Shown here: in pieces, positions 1-11,878 of the stretch | How the letters are laid out: each line of letters opens with the position of its first letter | Numbering within the stretch: position 1 is the stretch's first letter | Origin: Vigna angularis | Lineage: Eukaryota > Streptophyta > Magnoliopsida > Fabales > Fabaceae | Direction: 5' to 3' | NCBI RefSeq assembly: GCF_016808095.1 | Contig: NC_068980.1 | Span: forward strand, 1,302,001 to 1,366,000 | DNA length: 64,000 bases | Notes under the pieces: model-generated | Databases searched by the model: none | Told to the model about the DNA's origin: nothing | Seen by the model: only the letters and a program-made list of their open reading frames with translations | Program-made: the position numbers and the translations under genes

Positions 1-2760
1 TCCACGTGCAAAGGCAGCATATATATAAATTCTACTAGCTAGCCACTTTCACAGAAACTGCAATTTCAGGATATATAGGTTTCTTTCCTCAGTGCCTTCA
101 CCACTATGATTTCAATGGCACAGAACACACGGTCATGCTTTGAAAATCCACAAAGTTGACTTTTCATAATGATGTTTTGGGGAAACCCAAATGAATCAAT
201 TTGCAAATCATTATATCTACGAAACAACAGAAATGAATGCCGAAACATCTGAGGTATATTCCGAGAATAAACTCCTCCACTTACCACGTTTCCCCAAGCT
301 AACTTTGTCACTTTCTGTGTTAAGTTTCATGTTAAGGGGCGCCCCTAGTGTAGCACCCAGATAGATAGCTGCCTCCTTACCTAATGCTTTCAATCGTTGT
401 GTTGTAATGTGACAGAAGTGCAGATTTCTTTCATGTTTCTCGTTGGGCAATTAATGTCCATAAATATGTTATTGCATGGTTTCTCTGTGCGTTTCTTTCA
501 TCTGATAAGACTCCAGAGCACAACTGATGGATGAGATCGATGAAACAAGGGATTCTTACCAACCTAGTGGAACAAAAACATTTACAAGTACTCATTTTTT
601 CAATATATAGGATTAAATGTAGTCTTTCTATTTTAAACCTATATATACCTGAAAAAAACTGATACAAAAGTTAAATACCAGAATTAAGAAAATCATTAAA
701 CACTTCCTTTTAGAAAACTAAAACATGCAAATGTAGTCATAAAATTATCAAAATACAATGATTTTTTTTATATATATATATATTTTGTTTCGAATGTAGA
801 ATCGAGTATTTCTACAAAATACATTTTCAAATTTTACATGTCTGTTTAGGTAAATCTATATATCCTTTAATCGAAGTTTTTCCTTTCCAACACTCCAAAC
901 CGTTTGTGGTATTGTTAAAGACATTCACATCATTCACATGCTTAATTAAGTCAATAATTAGTCTGGATGACCATTTGAACGAAGTCTCAAATTTATAATA
1001 AATGCGACCTACTTCTTACCTTTTATTTTATTTATAATTTTTAAGATGAATATAGAATTAATAAAACGTTAATCATGATCCAATTCTGGTCCATTATATA
1101 TCTATTAAGTTAACACATATCTTTAATCTTAAATGTTTACTGGTGTGACAAAAACCCATTATATTCTTATTTGTCATTTTATTTTCGGATTTTTCAAATT
1201 ATGTAGTTTATATGCCATATACTATGATTGTACGTTTTTACTGATAAAAATATAAAACAAAGTGAAAATAATACACAAAATTATTATTAGTGTCTTTTTT
1301 GTTGTTTTTATAGGAAGATGAAACGTACAAGACAGACATATTACTGATAAACATATTGAAAAACACAAATTGAATTTGTACATCACAAAAGCATCTGATG
1401 AATATTTGATGGGTGGCAGCCTGGTACTGTTGAGAAGATTTAAAATTGTGATGAGGTTGTAGTGGTGGAGGCCATATCAATGATTCTGATATGCAATCTT
1501 TTAAGGGTGGCTTGCATGCAGATTTCAATGGTCCAGGTATAGTAGAAGTTGAACTGTGACACTTGGTGCATGCTTTTCCATTGGGCAAGAAGTAAGGATT
1601 CACCTTGTTATAATTAATTCAGTCTGACTCTGCAACAGTTATCATCTCGTCAGAGCAACTCTTGCTGAGTTTGAGCAATAAGTTCAAATTTGAAAAGGGA
1701 ATCTGTTCCTTTGAGCAGCCTCCAAATTTTCTGCTTTCTCTGTTCTTTTCTCCGTTGGTTTATTCTCACCCATATTATTTAACGGTTTGCTCAGACTCAA
1801 AATGCTGTCTATAGTTTAAATGAATTAAGTTTCAAGTAACTTACATAAGTTACTTTTAATTGAACGTTTGATAGTCATAAATTTAAACATGAAATAAAAA
1901 TGGTATAAGAAATTAATTTTTAACTATACCAAAAGGTGCCAGAATGAGTATATTATACATTACGTATTTATCATCAACCAAATATAAACTTTATGTATAA
2001 TATTGATGTATGCTCCCACGACTAGCCACATAGACGTCTCACTTCCACCGGTCACAAACTTCCAAAATGTCTTAAATATAACGTATAATTAAGTTTATAG
2101 GTTAAGTATACTTATCACAGTTATACTAATTGTAAGTCTATCTTGAAATCTATCAGAATTGAAATCTATCAGGAATCTTATGTAAAGAGATACATGATTG
2201 ATTGTATGTATTTATTATGAATTTAAAATATTATTGTAATAATCGATCAACTAAATTATTGACTTGAGGGTCTGCTTTGATAGGTATTGCACGGTTTTAC
2301 GTGCATGCATTAGTGTCCCTTCGCTTTCTTTACAGAAGACATGGAAATTGAGTTTGAGGTTTATGATTTGATTAATGAGTACAGGTGACACTTTTCTGCA
2401 TACCCATTAGCAAATGATTTTGATAAGCCAAAAAGCAAAGGTGCATTATAATAGTGCGTATTCCTTTTCCAGCCCAAAGATAAAAATGACTTGATAAGAT
2501 TAATTTTGATCCGTGCTTTAAGAAGAAAGCTTTCCAAAGAAATCTAGTTAGATCATTCGGAAAGGAAGAATCAAATTCGTGTTAGCAAAATAAAATGAAT
2601 GCATAGGAATTTGGAAACGCTGACCAACAAGAACATCATCGGTGAGAAGCCACGTGTTGCCATCAACGCTTTAATTATTCATACTAAGCAGAGAACCTCT
2701 GAAAATGGGAAAGGAAAATGCATCTACTCCATCCATTGTGTTCCCTTTTGAATTCCCTCA
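1..2760. other. AT-rich region without a confident gene
   Basis: No gene is recognised here. On the minus strand, 66-667 and about 1370-1790 have somewhat more codon-like composition than their surroundings. The open stretches are short, shift frame and match no family I know. The 1238-1603 minus frame contains Cys/Pro-rich text (CxxC near its start, IWPPP) but begins at a GTG, not an ATG. These may be decayed gene fragments or noncoding transcript exons. Confidence 0.4.
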
Positions 2761-3126
2761 GAATCTGATCCATCAATTGTGGGTACCTCATTCATCATGC
2801 ATCAAATTTTTTCCTTATCTTTGTCAATCCAACACGCATGCACCAATCTAACGCAACTCTCTCCCGCCGCGTATATTAGTCTGTCCCTTTCCCTTTCTCT
2901 TCTTCATTTCAGTAGAATCTACACCAACTCTCTCGTCTATTTCTCCAAATATCTATCTACCTCAAAAAATATTAGTGGCTCTTGAGTGCTTCACCCTGCC
3001 CAAACTTTTGACTCTCTTTGATTCTACACCGAGGGCAGTTACTTCATTTAACAAAACCAAATCTTTAACTTTTTTCATTTTCAAAACCCAAATGGAAAAG
3101 TTGTGCAGAAATATTTGAAGAAGAAA

Positions 3127-3241
<115 letters not shown>

Positions 3242-4907
3242 TTCAACATACATACATCTTTTACCTCGTGAGATATTGATCGCTTTAGTACTGGTCGCTT
3301 GCAAGCTTCATACATATCCTGATAAGATATTATTTATTCTAGGTTAAGTCTTCACATATTTGTTTTTTGTACGATTCCAAAAGATCTCTTTTAAAAGAAA
3401 TATTTTATGTATATATATACTCATGTTTATCTTTTCTTTTATCCTATATAAAATTTTGTTTGTATTCTAATAATATTGTACCGTACAGAACCATCCATCT
3501 ACGTAGCTTGATCGGTCAAACATATAAAAAGTCAACCCTAAGCTTCAAAACAATGTTAATCGAACGGTCGTCAACCGATTTGATAACCGTTCAGTATTTT
3601 AAACATTAAAAAATCCATATTTTGATTAATAGTGTAAAAATAGGAAATGTAGAGTTGTGATTGGACCAACCTTAATAAAAAACTTAGCTCAAAACCTATA
3701 AATACAAATATAAGGTAAGAAGGTAGGTGACTGTATTTATTGGACATTTAAAACTTAACTATGATAATCAATTAGTATAATTGAAAAAAGACTTAAGCGT
3801 CTAAAAAGAAGTTACATGATGAAATGTGAAGGTATAGTTATCAACCCTACATATCGAAACAAATATATACCAACAGACAATACTAGCAACTCATTCATGT
3901 GAACTGGATCTCTCAGAATGTCCTTTCTGTCTATCTACTTGCATTTGTTTATGAAAGAAGCCTTGTAGTTGTATAAATAAATGACCTTTATGTCTCTAAT
4001 AAGGTGTGCGACTTGGTCATCAATGGAAGTGAAGAAGTATTACAACTGTTTATTTTAAAGCATTATTTTCGAATGATATTGTACGTACATACTACTTATA
4101 ATGAGTCTTGGCTGACAGAGAATTTTGCAGTAGTATATATACCAAGTAAGGGATAGACACTGAGTACCTAAAAGTGTGATGATCGAGAACGGTGGTGGGC
4201 TCATGGTATCAATTTTATGAATAATTAAATCGATCATGAAATGATTAAAATCAGGGGCCAAATTATGGGTGGGATAACAATGATAATTTTATTTGGTTGT
4301 CTTTATAAACAGCAATCCAGATGTGGAGTTTCTAGTGGTGAATCTTCCAAGTGGGATATAGATGGACCTTCAATCAACGCGTAAACACTGTTACATTAAT
4401 TCTCCTAACTAAACCTAACCTTATTTTCCTGCTAGAACTACTTGCAGTACTTTATATTCTCTTTAATCTCTTTCTGTCTTCAGGTTTTAATTTCTTTGAT
4501 AGGTTGATTTCAGTCAAAGAAGAACGGTAGGAGGTGATTTTTAGTGAGATTACAATCTGATAAAGCAAGTCATTAATAACATTATTGTTTGAATTCAACT
4601 TGCTATAAACAAAGCCAGAACAATATAAACATATAATCTGTTTAAGGTGATCCTTGTGTTGATATGAATCATAAGAAAAAGAGAAGAAGATGAGTGTGGA
4701 AGAATGTAGAAGACAACTATGCTACAGCAACCACCTCGTGTTTTAATCCGAACATGCATATATGTTTATGAGAAATGATAGAGACAAAAATTTTATACTA
4801 TTTTTTTATTTTATTAAAAAGAAAAAAATTAAAAATTCACAATTTTATTATTATTATTATTTTATTTTTTAATATATATGAAATAAATGTAAACGTGTGT
4901 TATACAT

Positions 4908-4912
<5 letters not shown>

Positions 4913-4955
<43 letters not shown>
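4913..4955. repeat. (TA)n microsatellite
   Basis: An uninterrupted TA dinucleotide run of about 43 bp in AT-rich intergenic DNA. Confidence 0.95.
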
Positions 4956-4959
<4 letters not shown>

Positions 4960-5144
4960 TTTTAGTTGACAAAAATAATTTTATTTATAAAAAAGACATA
5001 CTTTAGATACAAGAATATTTTAATAATTTCTTTTAATTAAAAAAAAATTAAAATTATTTAATTATCTTTAATTTTAAAATTTAGAATTTATAATACAGGA
5101 AGATATTTTTGTCAATTAAAATTTAATATACTTTAAGGTTAAAC

Positions 5145-5176
<32 letters not shown>

Positions 5177-5177
5177 G
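5145..5177. repeat. Compound (TA)n(TG)n microsatellite
   Basis: About 16 bp of TA repeat continue directly into about 16 bp of TG repeat. Confidence 0.93.
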
Positions 5178-8125
5178 AAGACTCTATTTCTAATTTTTTT
5201 TAGTATATTTAGTAATTAAATTGGGTAATGAACAATGCTGCCACACTGAAAGAGGAATTTTGCCTGAAATGTTTGCCAACTTCTCAAGCACTTGCCTAAA
5301 TTATTGGAGAGTCAAAAGGGAAAAGACTTTTTTGATGTTGGTTCTTCCTCCCAAGAAAGTGCATTGAATTAAATATATTAAATATATAATTTGCAATATT
5401 CTAATGTAACGTATTTTTGTAATATTATTCGTCGAAGAATAGTAATGTATATTTACATTATTTTATGATTTTATTTTTTTTCTCTCAATAATAAAAAATT
5501 TGTAAAATATAAATAGGCATGGAAAATTTCTACTATTTTATGTAAACTTATAAATCAAAACATGTTCGTATATGTATGAAATTTATAAACAAAGGTGTCG
5601 GTCACTATGCAGGATAGTTAAATAGTTAAATAGATTATAGAACCAAATCACGTAACAAACAGTCTTTTGGATTTGCCAAATAGTATACCGAAAGTGGAGT
5701 TTTATTTATTGAACATGAACTATCAGCATAGAACTGTGTCATATTCAGATAACAACTACTTTTAAATTGTTTGTTTTTAGATTTTACAGCAATGTTGTTT
5801 TTTTTATTGAGATATTATTGGCAAGGATATGAAAAAATTATGTCCTCACGCTTGCATTTGTTGTGGAAATAAAAAAAATAATAATACATTGATACATAAA
5901 TTTTTTACATTCATTTTATATTATCTCTTCTTATTTTTTAAAAAGAAAATGTAAAATGACTAATTATTCTTTTATAATAATTTTATTTTTATATTGTGTA
6001 TCAAATAAATGTAAAAGTATGTCATCCTATTATTACTTAAAAATAAATTAAGAAACATTTGAACCAGAAAAAAAAAAAGGTTTTGCTAATAAGACACTAA
6101 AGGATAATTATTAGTAAAGTATAAATTGATTAGCAGTAATATTTTTGTATGACTTTAGTGCCTAACTTGTTAGGATAGCGTTCTTCATTCTATTGACTTC
6201 TAAGACTAGAGATGTGGAGAGTGAGAGTGACTTGGGTTATAAAGCTTGTCACTTTTAAATTAAAATAGTATTCTTTTTGGGTTGATATCATGACATGTGT
6301 GCTTTGTTCATATTGTAATAGGCTATTCTACTTTTTATGAAACAATATATGGACAAATTAAGGAGGAAAGGCGGAAAAAGCATGTGATTAAGGAGAAAAT
6401 GTAATCATTATAATTAGGTATTTTTAGTGATATTTATATGTATCAAACCTCTTAGGAGAGGTTCACACGTTAGGTTAAATTAGATTTAAGAGAATTAATT
6501 ATTTAATTCATTACAAAAATACCATATTGAATTGAGTTTTTATATTAAATATAATTCACCCTTGTGAATTGGATTGGGTTGAATTAATTGTGTCAAAATT
6601 AAAAAAAAAATTGTTATGATGATTTAATAATTTAAGGACTAAAATCAGGTAATAAGTCAAGTCATAATATATTTATTTAAACTAATTCGAAAAAAAACAT
6701 AATTTAATTTATTTGTAATATAAATTTATAAGAATGAGTTTTTAGTTGAGTGAAGAGTCTTTTATACTAAATTCATCGTCTAACTTGTATAAGAATAAAT
6801 TAGTTTAGATTGAGTCAGATTTCGAATTATCAGTAACATAAACCAATAAACATCTTTACTATCTTAATAGTGTTTATGTTTTTTTTATTTAGCACAATTT
6901 ACGTCACCTTTTATATTTATAGTTAAATAAACTCTTATTATAAATAAACTCTATAAAATTATGATGTAAATATGAAAGTATAATGCATCATTCATATTCT
7001 AATTCATATTAACAAAAATGTTATGTGACATTGGTGGTAATGTATTATTACCTATTGATGAACATGATAGTTCAATTAATTGAACTAAAATTATGATGTA
7101 TAAATTATTTCATATAATCTTTGAAATTGATTATTTATTATCATTTAGATAATGAAGATACTTTTGAATTGAAAATTAAATGTTATGCTAGGGTAATAAT
7201 TTCTAATGGTCTTTGTCGTCCTAATCATAATAATGACATCACTTTCTAATAAAACCTTACATGAAGATGAAATATCTACCATGTGAGGCATAACTCCAAA
7301 TCCCTAATAACTTAATGGTTCAATAACCATAAAAAAACAAAACCCTAAAATTCGAGCATATTTTAAGTGCATAATTTAAATAGGTAAAAAAAATATTACA
7401 TGTGACAACCACACAAACATTCAAGAGCACTTTCAATTGAAAAAAATAATTAGTCATTAGTAACTAATTTATATATCAATCTATAAATTAAAAATTATTG
7501 GTATCTAAATTATAATTAGTTTGTAAATTAAAATCTAAATTAATCTCTAACATTAGTTAACAAATATTTAATTATTAAAGAACTAATGTCTAAATCAATC
7601 TCTAATTTTATTAATCACAACAAAGATAAAACAAATATATTAAGAAATATTGGCCTACAAACATAAATTTTACAATAACAATAAAATTGAATAATAAAAA
7701 ATGTAACTAAGTTAATGATTTATAACTTGATTTTTCCCCTCATTTATTTATACGACGTTTAAACAATATTTAAGATAATTAATTCTAAATTGAAACAAAA
7801 ATATATAGTAATGGAAATTCTTTTTACATCTGGTACTTATTTATTTGGAGTGTCTTTGTATTCACAATGGTAAAACACACTAGATTTTTTGGTGTGCAAG
7901 AATATTTTGTTTAGATTTTATACCAATCAAGGTTTAGATAGAAATAAAATTTCCATTTTGGTTAAATCTTATCCAGATTCTGATACTAATCATTGTTGAG
8001 GAATAAAATCTTCTTTTAGTTAATATTCATCTCATATGATGACATTCGTTTGTGTAAATAAAAATAAATAATAAATTATTCGTTAGTGTAAACACACTCT
8101 ACAATTTTTGTGAGTGATTTTTTTA

Positions 8126-8362
8126 GGTTTAAATCCTCGGTTGGTCCTCGTATTTATATGCAAATCTTAAATGGGTCATCGTTTTTTTTTTGTCTCAATT
8201 GGGTCATGTTTTTTTGTAAAAATGAGCTAATTTTACCCTAACCGTTAAGTTGTTCTAAATTAGGTTTTATGTGGCAGAAAATGCCACGTCATCAAAGCAA
8301 AAAAAACGATGACCCATTTGAGATTTCCATATAAATACGATGACCAACCGAGAGTTTAAACC
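8126..8362. mobile_element. Mutator-type MITE (foldback element) with 9-bp TSD
   Basis: A 237-bp foldback element. The left arm begins GGTTTAAATCCTCGGTTGG and the right end is its near-perfect reverse complement, with arms matching over about 55 bp including a TGGGTCATCG core. A small internal hairpin (GTGGCA/TGCCAC) lies near 8270. It is flanked on both sides by the identical 9-mer ATTTTTTTA at 8117-8125 and 8363-8371. A 9-bp target duplication with long terminal inverted repeats is the hallmark of Mutator-like (MULE-derived) nonautonomous elements. No transposase is encoded. Confidence 0.88.
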
Positions 8363-9611
8363 ATTTTTTTAATAAAAATGTAATTAATTAATTTTTAATC
8401 AATTCTATTTCATTAAGTATATTTTTTTTATTTAGATATTTCTAACGTAGTTAGTTTTTTAATAGATGATTTTCAAATTAAACAACACTGCTTAATAAAA
8501 CCTACCACTAAAGCAAGTGAAATGACATTACTTATTTTAAGAAAAAAAGAAATATGTTTTTGAAGGAAAGAAAATAATAAAAGAACCTTCCAAAATTAAT
8601 AAAAGACCCTAATAAATTTGATAAATTGATATTATAAAAGAATTTAGGTGCATGGTTTAGATATTAAAATAATATTATTATAAGTGGTAGACGTTTTTCA
8701 GTAATTATAAAAGTGATCTATTGAATTTGGAAAGAAAATCATCCATTAGCACTGGAATTGAAATTGAAATAACGTGGAGGGAGTAAGTGATTAATTTTAA
8801 ATTAATTATTTTATTTAAACTAATAGTATTTATCAAAATTATCTTATATTTATTTTTAAAATTAAAATTTTTAATTTCTTAACTTAAATCATTGTTACGT
8901 TTGTTTTGTCTTAAAAAATTTAAAATAAACAATAGCAAACAAATAAAAATATAAGTTATATAAAAGATAACAATGGAAAAAAAAATTAATGAATTAAAGA
9001 TTATAAATTATGAAGTTTATAACTTATATAGATTAAAAACTCCTAAAATGAATTATTTTAAAATATCTTATATAATATTTTTATATTAGGTAAACTACTT
9101 AATAATCTAATCAATTATAAATCAGAAATCAACTTATCGATCTTATTAAACACATTCCAAGAATATATGTAGTGTAATTTCTTCATGAGTTCCTTGAATC
9201 CAGTTACAAAAATCGAAACGTACTAAATCTTAAAGAAATATACCATAAGAGAGATTTATGTCATATACAGTTGATTTAACATGTGAAAAAGTTACGATGA
9301 AATATATTTTTGTTCTTGAACTTTATCTTTAACGTAAAATTGATTTTTTTTAACTTTTTTTCAAATTTAAAAACTAAATAGATATCATTATTCTAAATTA
9401 ATTATATTATATTTGTTGACATGTTAACTCATTTCTTATTAAAATTTGAATTATTTATATTATTTAACACTTTTCATTTTAATATTTATTAAAAAATATA
9501 TTTAATATGTAAAAATAAACTAACATAATTTATTAAAAATTATATTTATTTATTTTTAATAATTAAAAATTAAAATATACGAAAATTTTAAATAGTGAGA
9601 GATGAATATAG

Positions 9612-9613
<2 letters not shown>

Positions 9614-9672
<59 letters not shown>
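9614..9672. repeat. (TA)n microsatellite
   Basis: An uninterrupted TA dinucleotide run of about 58 bp. A shorter TA run follows at about 9780-9800. Confidence 0.95.
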
Positions 9673-9673
<1 letters not shown>

Positions 9674-10302
9674 GAATACGAGATTAATTTCCTTTACTTT
9701 AAATATATTTTATAATAAAAGAAATATAAACTAAGTCTTTTAAAAAATAATAATAATAAATTAAATAAAAATAATATATTTATATATATATATATATATG
9801 TATATAATTCAAAAACTAAAATTATATTTAATCTAAAATTTTATTATACACCAAATGGTTGTTTAAAAAATAAAAAGCGTTAGTTCTTAGAATAAAATTA
9901 GATGAAATTTCAAATAATTTTTTATTAAAAATTAATTAAGTCAAAGTAAAACATTCTTTTCGTGAGGATTCTTTAACATTAAAACAAAAGTAAGTATACA
10001 TATTTAAATAATTTAGTGTGGGCAAAAAAAATTAATTTAAGAAATTATGGTAAGAAATCACATCAGACATTTTAATTAGCTCTTGTGTGTGCAACAGTTA
10101 AACCTGTAAAATACCAATTCAGAACAATAAAATAAATAATTCGCCTATTTAAGATGCATGGGAAAGGTTAATTCATTAAATCAAATTTAGTCTTAAAACC
10201 AGTTGACTACTATTTATTGTAAAATTAATTATGAGATAATTAGTCAAAGAAAATGGCAGTGAGAAAACAATTATTTAAGAAAAAGAGTAATAATAACAGC
10301 AA

Positions 10303-10420
10303 GAATATACCACAGAATATAACAAAATGACGGTCATGTCCCTGTACAACATAAGTGTTAAACGGTAACAAGTAACCACAGGGACAGTTACGTTGCGCTG
10401 TAAAACGTGGGCTCTATAAA
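10303..10420 (+). promoter_or_regulatory. SULTR3;4 core promoter: P1BS-like site and TATA box
   Basis: A TATA box (TATAAA, 10415-10420) lies 84 bp before the ATG. About 105 bp further upstream, GAATATAC at 10303-10310 fits the PHR1-binding consensus P1BS (GNATATNC). SULTR3;4/SPDT genes are known to respond to phosphate status through PHR regulators, so the site is plausible. However, the motif is short and AT-rich, so a chance match in this DNA cannot be excluded. Confidence 0.5.
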
Positions 10421-10503
10421 TTGGCACGATCGCAGTGGTTGCGTTTCAGAGAAACCGCGAACAGAAAAAACCGAGAAAACAGAGCAAAGCAAAGCAATAG
10501 TCC

Positions 10504-11814
10504 ATGGGTGTTAACTCGAACAGAGTCGAACACTTCGACAACCGCGAAGCCGCCACCCTCAGAATCCAAACCCAGACACCGTCGTTTGAAGTCCATGCAG
10601 TGCAATTGCCACCACAACGAACAACACTCCACAAACTCCGGCACAGAGTCTCCGAAATCTTCTTCCCAGACGACCCTCTCCACCTTTTCAAGAACCAAAC
10701 CTCCTTCAAAAAGTTCATCCTCGCACTTCAGTATCTCTTCCCCATTTTCCAATGGGCTCCAAACTACAACCTCACCCTTCTCCGCTCTGATCTCATCTCC
10801 GGCCTCACCATTGCCAGCCTCGCCATTCCTCAGGTCTCGCAACGCGCTTCCCTGTTTTTCCGTCACTAATTTTTTTTTCTTCCCTTCAAACGTTTAACTT
10901 TTTATAATCGACATCATCCTGACGTTTCTGAGTATTTTAACGTTGTTGTCCCTTTGCAGGGGATCAGTTATGCCAAACTTGCAAACTTGCCACCCATTAT
11001 TGGATTATGTTAGTATTTTTCTTCTCTCTTTATTAAAATGCAATGTTTTTTGTTTTCTGATTGTTGTAAAGTGTAATAAAGGGAAGTTTGGATATTGTGG
11101 GAAAAGTAACGGTTGAAATGGCTTGAGCGTGTTGCAGATTCAAGTTTTGTGCCTCCATTGATATACTCGCTGCTTGGAAGTTCTAAACATCTGGGTGTGG
11201 GACCTGTTTCGATCGCGTCTTTGGTTATGGGATCAATGTTAAGTGAGAAAGTTTCTTTTTCACAAGACCCTACTTTGTATCTTGGACTGGCTTTCACCGC
11301 TACTTTCTTTGCTGGTGTGTTCCAAGCTTCTCTGGGTATTCTAAGGTACTGATTCAAAACATGAAAAATTCAGTTTTTTTTTTTATGAAATAAATACAGC
11401 AGCATAAAGGAAAATCAAGAATTCATGGTGGCTTGGTGCAGTAGGTTCCTGTAACTGTTTGGTGAGTGATTTTCTGATTAAAATAAACACTGATTTTGTT
11501 GTGTTTACTTGTGCTACGACAGGTTAGGGTTCGTAATTGATTTTCTGTCGAAGGCGACGCTGGTTGGATTCACCGGGGGTGCCGCCATTATCGTGTCACT
11601 GCAGCAGCTGAAAGGTTTGCTTGGAATCGTGCACTTTACAAGCAAGATGCAAATAGTTCCCGTCATGGTATCTGTTTTCCAACAACGACATGAGGTACAC
11701 TAACACCAACAACACCATCACCATCGAATTTAATTGCCATTTATTTTAAGATTCCAATAAAATATTTTTTAATTAGAAAAAAATTAAACTATTATTCTAA
11801 ATAACACACTAATC

Positions 11815-11878
<64 letters not shown>

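Noticed and set aside
5840..6040. Weak inverted similarity (TGATACATAA / TTTGATACACAA) suggesting another MITE
   Set aside because: The arms match poorly, are very AT-rich and lack a target duplication, so it is below the standard set by the other elements.
10414..10897. Overlapping frames on both strands over SULTR3;4 exon 1
   Set aside because: They are shadows of the GC-richer first coding exon. Only the 10504 frame continues correctly through the splice junctions.
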